In this document: piece by piece, positions 57,123 through 64,000 of the stretch
How the letters are laid out: each line of letters opens with the position of its first letter
Position numbering within the stretch: the first letter of the stretch is position 1
NCBI GenBank assembly: GCA_951804985.1
Contig: OX638133.1
Coordinates: 25,946,963-26,010,962, forward strand
Length of the DNA: 64,000 bases
Direction of reading: 5' to 3'
Origin: Dryomyza anilis
Taxonomy: Eukaryota > Arthropoda > Insecta > Diptera > Dryomyzidae
Position numbers and translations under genes: made by a program
The notes under the pieces: model-generated
What the model was told of the DNA's origin: nothing
The model's input: only the letters and a program-made list of their open reading frames with translations
The model's database searches: none

Positions 57123-57963
57123 TAATTCAAATGAATAGCGCATGTCGAAAAAGCTCTGTCTCTAAAAATTAATTATTTGTCACTAGAGTGGAATTTAGAG
57201 TGAAATTTTCCTTTTCACTTTACCACACAATTAACGCATTAACGTGCAGTAATTTAATTAATCTATGACTTGAGGACTCTGTATAAAAACGATAAATGCA
57301 TTTCATGGAAATCTTTAGCACGTTTTCGACGGTTCCTCAACCAAATTTCGAAAAAAGCACTAAGTATGCATGACAATATGTCATTAAAAAGTATTAACGT
57401 GTTAATTATTTTGTGGAAATATTAATTTTTTGAGGAAAAAACAATCATCACCGCAATTAACTAGAGCAGCAACATGCTTACAACAATATTTATGAAATTC
57501 AAGCAATTAATGTTTTTTTTTTTGTATTTTAATTATAAAATTATATTGAAAACTTAATGACAATATTTTAATGAAATATTTATATATTTATATTTGTTTA
57601 AGCAATATGTTTTGTGTATTTTTTGCTTAATCGGCTCAATTTTAATACAATATAATTCATAAATGAACAATTTATTTAGTGAAATAAACTTCTAAAATTC
57701 AAGAATAAATCGGAGCGAATGCAAAATATTCAATTAAAATTCACGAATTTAGTTTTATATGTCCAGAGAAATTTTTGTGGGTATTTTGTGAGAATATAAA
57801 ATGTATATTATGAAATATAATAGAAACTATATTTTTTTGTAGTAGTTGGGATTATTCCATAATTTCGGAACAATACAAAAACTATTGGAATTTATTGAGA
57901 TTTATTGACACGAATAGTTTTCGACATGACAGAGAATTCATATCGCAGTTTTTCTCGAAACGA
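57123..57963. other. AT-rich noncoding DNA
   Basis: No gene. The part near 57900-57960 (GAATAGTTTTCGACATGACA, GTTTTTCTCGAAACGAC) resembles 60770-60830 next to another family 2 MITE and is probably part of the family 5 repeat. Confidence 0.4.
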
Positions 57964-58240
57964 CACTGAAAAAATAATCAACGTAAATATAGCAACCGAT
58001 ATTAATTGCATTCATTAATCAATCCAGCAATGAACTTTACTTATTTAATGAGAACATTTGCTATTCTACGTTAATTCAGAAATTCCGTTTGCTCAATGGC
58101 AATGTCAGCCATTGAGTTAATATGAAAATTTTTATTTTTTGTATACTATTAAATCAATAATTGTCCTATTGACCAATTTTAATGGGATTTGAGGAATTTT
58201 TTTTCTGGGTGTATATTTACGTTGATTATTTTTATCTGTG
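57964..58240. mobile_element. Chimeric MITE: family 2 left and right ends around a half family 1 element
   Basis: The left part is family 2 (TAATCAACGTAAATATAGCA through AATTCCGTTTGCT). At about 58084 it switches to the right half of family 1 (CAATGGCAATGTC ... TTTTTTTCTGGGTG, ending at 58211), then the family 2 end resumes (TATATTTACGTTGATTATTT...CTGTG). Only one end of family 1 is present, so either a nested insertion later lost its left half or the two families recombined. Confidence 0.75.
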
Positions 58241-58480
58241 GAGTATAAAAACTATTCTGGATTAAAGTAGCAACTTATAGTGGAAAGATGTTGGTTGGCA
58301 TTGATTCGAAAAATTTTGTGATATTGATGTCAACAATGTTTAAATATCGCATATTTTCATAAAGTTTTACTGTACGAAAATGTTCAAAAAATATTAGCGA
58401 TAAAGCAATGATATATAACTTTTTTATCGAAGTAAGTTTGAAGAAAACTTAGATCATCGAAAATCTTCAAGACATGGCAT
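58241..58480. repeat. Family 5 dispersed repeat
   Basis: Matches about 1145-1366 in reverse complement (ATTGATTCGAAAAA, GCGATAAAGCAA, TTTTTTATCGAAGT, TTTGAAGAAAACTT). It directly follows a family 2 MITE, as it does near 869. Confidence 0.55.
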
Positions 58481-60019
58481 ACTGGATTTAAACGGAAAAG
58501 TGTTATAGAAATTATTTGCACAAATCTTATTTTGAAACAAGATTATAAATCATTCAAAATCACTTAATTTCATTTGATAATTATTATATAATAATGGGCT
58601 CTATTCTAACAACACCTCTTCTAATAACTCACATTTTTGTCTGTTTCTATAAAATACCATTTGCCGATTACAACCGACAATGAAAGTGTTAAAAGAATGT
58701 GTAATAATTATATAAAACTCTTTTATTCTTTTTTTGTTTCGATCATTTATCATAAAACGTTGCTCAACAGGGTACACTAAAGGAACTATAAATCAAAAAT
58801 CATCTAGCCACAGACGCATCGAATAGAATAATATGAAATTTCAGTAAAATATACCTCGTAACCGAATAGAATCGCCGCAAGATACGATTTATTAATGCAA
58901 TAACTTAAGTTTTGAACAAAAACTCAAAGGTTTTTTTAGCCTCAAGTCATTATTATGAGTTAACTGTCTGCACGTTTTCAGTTATTCAGCACAGTTGCTG
59001 AATTGAATTTATGTTGAACTTAGTCAAATTTTATTAATTGATGGGTTTATACAATGCAAGAAAAAAAAATAGTGCTGGTGAATTTTGTAATCTTTTGTCT
59101 GGATCTATTATGTGGAGAATTCGATATGTTTTTCTCATTTTTTATTTAAAGTTTTTTTATTTATAAATAAAATAGTTTTAAGATTATTTCTTAAATCAAT
59201 ATCTTTTTTGCATAATATAGGGTTTGATGTGCTTAAAATTGTTTATGACAAATATAAAAAATTTTTCTTCTTTTTCCGTTTTTAATATTTTTGATTTTTG
59301 ATATACTTCATGATAATTTTTGTAATAATAATTTTTATTTATTTGTTTTTAAGAAATCAGTTTTTTTTGCTCTCTCATAAAGTAGTCGTTAAAGCGTGAC
59401 GTACATTCGAATTATGCGCGTTTAAATTCGGCTCACTTCCGTTCAACGTTTACGTCTTCATTCACATGGTGTCTGACACACGTAGTACATGTAGTACATC
59501 ACATCGTTTTTTTTATTTTTTTGGTATTTATTTTAACGACTTGTTCAGCTTGACAATTAGTTTGAATTTTATTTATTTTTTATTATAAAATGTTAATTTT
59601 TTATTTTGCTCTAATTTTGTCACATTAAATTTAATAAGTTTCGTCATGCTGGACAACTTTGGTAAATTATTGTGTTGTCGTTAATTTAAAGAAATTTTAA
59701 AGAAAGTCTAAAACAACAAAAATGTTAAAATATTGTGTGAAAATAAAAATATACAAAAATTTTGTCACACAATTATTATGTCTTCATTTAGTGCTAAAGA
59801 AAACAGTGTTCATCATTTTTGATGGTTCTTTTACTTGTTTTCAGTTTAGATGTGCTTTTAATTTGGGCTTATTTTCTGGAGCTGTTCTTTCGGAAAACGC
59901 ACAAATTTTCGGCAGTTTCCTGTTTATTTTATAAATATGTTTCCCATCAAAAATGTAACTTTGTCTTTATTAATCTTTTTGAAATTTTGAAAACAAATGT
60001 GTTTCCCACACAAAATATG
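58481..60019. other. AT-rich noncoding DNA
   Basis: No gene recognised. Frames at 59722-60043 are Phe/Leu-rich with no motif, and one runs into a MITE. A less AT-rich patch lies at 59385-59500. Confidence 0.45.
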
Positions 60020-60335
60020 CACCCAGAAAAAAATACTATATAAATAATAGTTTTTTACTATTAAAAATAGTCAATAGGATAAATTATTATTTTAATCGGA
60101 AAATACCATTAAATACTAGAAAATACCATGACATTGCCATTAAGTTTATATGAAAAGATTTATTTTGTGTATACTATTAAATCAATAGTTGTTCTATTGA
60201 CAAATTTTAATGGGATTTGAGGGAATTTTTTTCTGGGTGTGGTACAGTTTTATTAATCTTTTTGAAATTTTGAAAACAAATGTGTTTCTCACACAAAATA
60301 TGGTACAGTATTATTAATCTTTTTGACATTTTAGA
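59968..60335. repeat. Tandem duplication of about 60 bp interrupted by a MITE
   Basis: TTAATCTTTTTGAAATTTTG followed by AAAACAAATGTGTTTCNCAC and ACAAAATATG occurs at 59970-60019 and 60253-60302, with a third partial start at 60311. A family 1 MITE sits in the first junction (60020-60239). Confidence 0.8.
60020..60239. mobile_element. Family 1 MITE, copy 6 (220 bp)
   Basis: CACCCAGAAAAAAATACTAT at the left, TTTTTTTCTGGGTG at the right. Flanks are AAATATG and TGGTACAG; the neighbouring tandem copy (60296-60308) reads AAATATGGTACAG, the empty site. This gives a 2-bp TG target duplication. Confidence 0.9.
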
Positions 60336-60846
60336 AAAAAAGTTAGCTATGAACATCCCATATATCAGTTCTATATAATTCGCGGCTGCTGATTTTGAGT
60401 GCATACTCAGTTTTTTTTTCTAATACCTAACGTTTATAAGAAAATTGCTCTCGAATTTTCAGGCACTTTTCAGCCATTTTTTAGCACCAGCAAATTTTAT
60501 ATAATTGTTGTATGGTATGTTCAAGGCAAAAATCGTGTTGGGTAGTGATATTAAAAGTCATCAAAATCTTTTCTCCTATTTTAAATTCCATAATGCTATA
60601 AGATAATCTCTTATTTGTCGAAAGATATTTTATGAAATCGACGCTTTGTCGAAAAGAAATATAATTAAAATTCGAGATTGCTTTCGAAAATTGCGATACA
60701 TATATGTATGAAGATGTGATAAATATTTAGAAATTTCAAAAAAATGGATGCGATAAATCTGCGAAATCCAAGTTTGTTATCGAGAAAACTTCGAGGCACC
60801 AATGGTCTCCGAGATGACAGCGAACAAATGTCTGAAGTTCTCAGTA
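60336..60846. other. Noncoding DNA with part of the family 5 repeat
   Basis: From about 60660 words such as GCGATAAATC and TTATCGAGAAAACTTCGAGG resemble the repeat found beside other family 2 MITEs. The minus frame at 60665-60856 is not convincing as a gene. Confidence 0.4.
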
Positions 60847-61105
60847 CACAGAACAAAATAATTGACGTAAATATAGCAAACTACATTAATTGCATTCATT
60901 AATCAAACCAGCAATGAATTTCATTAATTTAATGAAAACATTTGCTATTCATCGTTAATTAAGAAATTCTGTTTGCTAATATGAATATTTGTACGTCAAT
61001 GCAGCAAATTAATTAGTCGGCGCAATTATATTTGTTAAAACTGCGTCGAATACATTATTATATTAATGTCGGTTGCTATATTTACGTCGATTATTTTTTT
61101 CTGTG
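60847..61105. mobile_element. Family 2 MITE, copy E (259 bp, internal deletion)
   Basis: CACAGAACAAAATAATTGAC to TTATTTTTTTCTGTG, with TA on both sides. It lacks about 110 bp of the right arm compared with copy C. Confidence 0.85.
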
Positions 61106-61999
61106 TATAATTACAATTTCGTATAATTCAATATAATATTCAAATCATTTTCTCAATACTAACAAATTATTTTCAAATGAAATCAATTGCTTGCTTTGAC
61201 TTGAAATTCGATTAAAAGCTAAAAAATGAAATTACACACACAATACATTCTTTATTTCCAAAATATATAGTCGAATTACCGTCGAAAATAATATCAAATT
61301 CAAAATCAATAATAAAGAGAAAATTGTTCTAAATATTAAAAACGTCCACGAGTTGTTTGATTTTTATGTATTTCTTACGAAAGTTTTGACTAAAATGAAC
61401 TGTTTGATTTGTATTTTGTATTTCGAAAGTTTTTACTAAAATGTTCTTTTTTATTTAATTTTAAATGTCACGAAAATTGTACCAAGGAATCTGCACAATA
61501 GTTTCGTCATTTCTAGAATACATAGTCGAATAACCATCGAAAATGGCATAATATTCAAAAAACAATTTTAGAGATTTTTCAAACAAATCGATTGAAATAC
61601 GAAAAACATGCACAAATTGCTTGAATTTTTTTTTTTTTTGTATTTATTACGAAAGTATTTTATAAAATTTAATTTTTCATTCATTTTATGTGACACGATA
61701 ATTGTACCAAGGATTCTGCACAATACTGTCTTCTTTACCTAAATTTAAAGACGAATTACAATCGAAAATGGCATAAAATTCAAAATAAATTTTAGAAATT
61801 TGCATTAAACCGAGCGAAATACGAAAAACATACCTGATTTCATTATTTTTTTGTTTTTCTTACGAAAATATTGAAACATTATATCTTCGTGATACACAAT
61901 ATACACAATACTTTAATTTCTTAAAGAACATCTAATAAAAATCGATAATGGTTTAAAATCAAAATTGATTTTAGATATTTTGAAATTAATCTATCGAAG
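61106..61999. repeat. Degenerate left part of the tandem array
   Basis: Three diverged units of about 200-240 bp share TACGAAAGTTTTGACTAAAA, TGTACCAAGGAATCTGCACA and AAATGGCATAAAATTCAAAA. They grade into the more regular array to the right. Confidence 0.6.
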
Positions 62000-63310
62000 T
62001 ACAAAAAAAAAATCACCGATCTGATTTATATCTTATTTTTTACGAAAGTGTTAAAAATTATTTTATTTGACACGAAATTGATTTAGAGATTTTGAAACAA
62101 AATCGATCTAAATACAAAAAAATACATATTTATTTATAACGTTTATAATATTATTTTATTTGATACGAAATCGATTTTAGAGATTTTGAAACATAATTAA
62201 CCTAAATACAAAAAAAAAACAACACCGAATTGATTTATATCGTATTTTTTACGAAAGTGTTAAATATTATTTTATTTGATACAAAATCGATTTTGGAGAT
62301 TTTGAAACAAAATCGATTTTAGAGATTTTGAAACAAAATCAATTTTAGAGAATTTGAAACAAAATCGATCTAAATACAAAAAAAAACATCACCGAATTGA
62401 TTTATAACGTATTTTTATGAAACTGTTAAATATTATTTATTTGACACGAAATCGATTTTAGAGATTTTGAAACAAAATCGATCTAAATACAAAAAAAAAT
62501 CACTGAATTGATTTATATCGTATTTTTTACGAAAGTGTTAAATATTATTTTATTTGATACAAAATCGATTTTAGAGATTTTGAAACAAAATCGATTTTAG
62601 AGATTTTGAAACAAAATCGATTTTAGAGAATTTGAAACAAAATCGATCTAAATACAAAAAAAAACATCACCGAATTGATTTATAACGTATTTTTTATGAA
62701 ACTGTTAAATATTATTTATTTGACACGAAATCGATTTTAGAGATTTTGAAACAAAATCGATCTAAATACAAAAAAATCACTGAATTGATTTATATCGTAT
62801 TTTTTACGAAAGTGTTAAATAATATTTTATTTGACACGAAAACGTTTTAAAAAAATTTGAAAAAAAATCGATCTAAATACAAAAAAAACATCACTGAATT
62901 GATTTATATCGTATTTCTGGCAAAAGTGTTAAATACTATTTTATTTGACCCGAAATCAATTTTAGAGATTTCGAAACAAACCGAAACATCGAATTTATTT
63001 ATATCGTATTTTATACGAAAGTGTTAAATATTATTTTATTTTATACAAAATCGATTTAAGAGATTTTGAAACCAAATCGATTTTATAGAATTTGAAACAA
63101 AATCAATCTAAATACAAAAGAAAAACATCACCGAATTGATTTATATCGTATTTTTACGAAAGTGTTATATATTATTTTATTTGACACAAAATCGATTTTA
63201 GAGATTTTGAAACAAATTCGATCTAAATACAGATAAAAAAACTTCACCGAATTGATTTATATCGTATTTTTACGAAAGTGTTAAATATTATTTTATTTGA
63301 CACGAAAAAG
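62000..63310. repeat. Tandem array of about 110-125 bp units with AAAATCGATTTTAGAGATTT
   Basis: About eleven units contain GAATTGATTTATATCGTATT, TTTTACGAAAGTGTTAAATA, TTATTTGACACGAAATCGAT and GAGATTTTGAAACAAAATCG. A larger repeat is also seen: about 62285-62520 and 62565-62770 are nearly identical. The short module AAAATCGATTTTAGAGATTT is reiterated two to three times inside some units. Confidence 0.85.
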
Positions 63311-63931
63311 AAATAAAATTCAAAACTGCATCATCGAATTACCGTCGATCAACTAACTGATTAGGTGATATAAGTTTTTGTTCAACAAATACGAAAAGTT
63401 ATACAAAGTATTATATTATTTTTTTTTTGGCAATAAATTCAAAATAAATTATAGTTCATGAATATGTTATGGATTGAATATTGTATGGCGGATGCCGCCA
63501 GCCGACAGTGTTACCATATTGCCAAACAAATTAAAAATCGTGTAAAAGAACTTGTTTATGGCCGGCATTAAAGTACGTCGGCCAATCACTTCCGTGGCGG
63601 CCAAATTGAGGCCCAGGGCACTAAATGCTTGTTGGGACAGACAGACGGATGGACAGACAGACAGAAAGACAAATGTCGTTACAGGGATAAATAGTTATAT
63701 AGACATACTGACGGACAGACAGAGAGACATACTAATAGACAGTTAAATTACCAAGCAACAGCAGGATATGAGTTACGTATTAAAACTACGTATTTACTTT
63801 CGAATATTGCAACATAATCAATTTTATAGCCAACCAGCAACTGAAAATTACACACTTAACAACATTTTGTGTATTTTGCACAAACTGTTTTTTTTTTCCT
63901 GTTACCAAAAACCCTTGACTGCACCGACGAC
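63311..63931. other. Noncoding DNA with (ACAG)n microsatellite
   Basis: 63480-63630 is balanced in composition (GGCGGATGCCGCCAGCCGAC, GTGGCGGCCAAATTGAGGCC). An imperfect (GACA)n run spans about 63636-63740. The 64-codon frame at 63552-63746 crosses the microsatellite and is unlikely to be real. Confidence 0.45.
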
Positions 63932-64000
63932 ATGGCGCAAAAAACGATCGCAAGTATTGCACAAGTGCGACCGACGACAGCCGCCAAGAAGTGGACCAAG
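63932..64000 (+). CDS. Possible start of an ORF running off the window
   Basis: An ATG in fair context (CGACATGG) opens 23 codons without a stop up to the window edge, with balanced codons and Lys/Ala/Thr-rich content (MAQKTIASIAQVRP...). Composition is clearly less AT-rich than the left flank. No domain can be judged from so little, and the next sequence is needed to decide. Confidence 0.2.
   Translation, partial: MAQKTIASIAQVRPTTAAKKWTK

Noticed and set aside
63552..63746. 64-codon ORF
   Set aside because: Crosses an (ACAG)n microsatellite and has no motif.

Overview
This is an AT-rich (roughly 70-75% A+T by eye), gene-poor window from an animal nuclear genome, most likely a higher (cyclorrhaphan) fly. 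The reasons are small spliced genes with GT-AG introns and TATA boxes, insect-type TIL-domain protease inhibitors, intergenic CAG/CAA and (ACAG)n tracts, and many miniature inverted-repeat transposons (MITEs). The species cannot be named from the sequence, and there are no bacterial features.

The only confident genes form a cluster of five two-exon genes on the minus strand at 23.1-29.0 kb. Each encodes a small secreted TIL (trypsin-inhibitor-like) serine protease inhibitor. All share one architecture: exon 1 carries the signal peptide, a phase-1 intron lies just before the first cysteine, and exon 2 (167-170 nt) carries the whole 10-cysteine domain. They fall into two subfamilies. A1 and A2 (91 aa) are recent tandem duplicates, 84/91 identical. 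B1, B2 and B3 (81, 73 and 82 aa) are older paralogs, of which B2 has lost its ancestral start region to a nonsense codon but keeps an in-frame Met that still gives a signal peptide. The residue expected at the inhibitory P1 site differs in all five (Glu, Gln, Phe, Leu, Lys), suggesting a set of inhibitors aimed at different proteases. Conserved upstream blocks in the paralogs serve as empty-site controls for two MITE insertions.

0-23 kb: AT-rich noncoding DNA with MITEs (families 1 and 2), a GATATCG-rich dispersed repeat, a foldback minisatellite (4.3-5.1 kb), A-rich minisatellites (10.8-13.4, 16.2-17.0 and 18.6-20.3 kb) and a foldback element in a perfect 15-bp inverted repeat (22.3 kb). 30-46 kb: many unrelated minisatellites, including near-perfect 10-bp (30.2 kb) and 9-bp (37.5 kb) arrays, a palindromic 15-bp array (36.1 kb), a 31-bp-stem hairpin (38.3 kb) and one unrecognised ORF that may be a host exon (35.6-36.1 kb). 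46-53 kb: MITEs, a decayed non-LTR retrotransposon and a GC-richer, promoter-like block (52.2-52.9 kb). 53-64 kb: a tRNA-like pseudogene, a MITE, a 1.8-kb terminal-inverted-repeat element carrying a 171-bp satellite in both orientations, a TGATTAATCA foldback array, further MITEs and a long tandem array at 62-63.3 kb. The last 69 bases may begin a coding ORF.

Most of the window therefore looks intergenic or deeply intronic. The parts that work together are the five inhibitors, each with its own promoter, and their products are predicted to act outside the cell.
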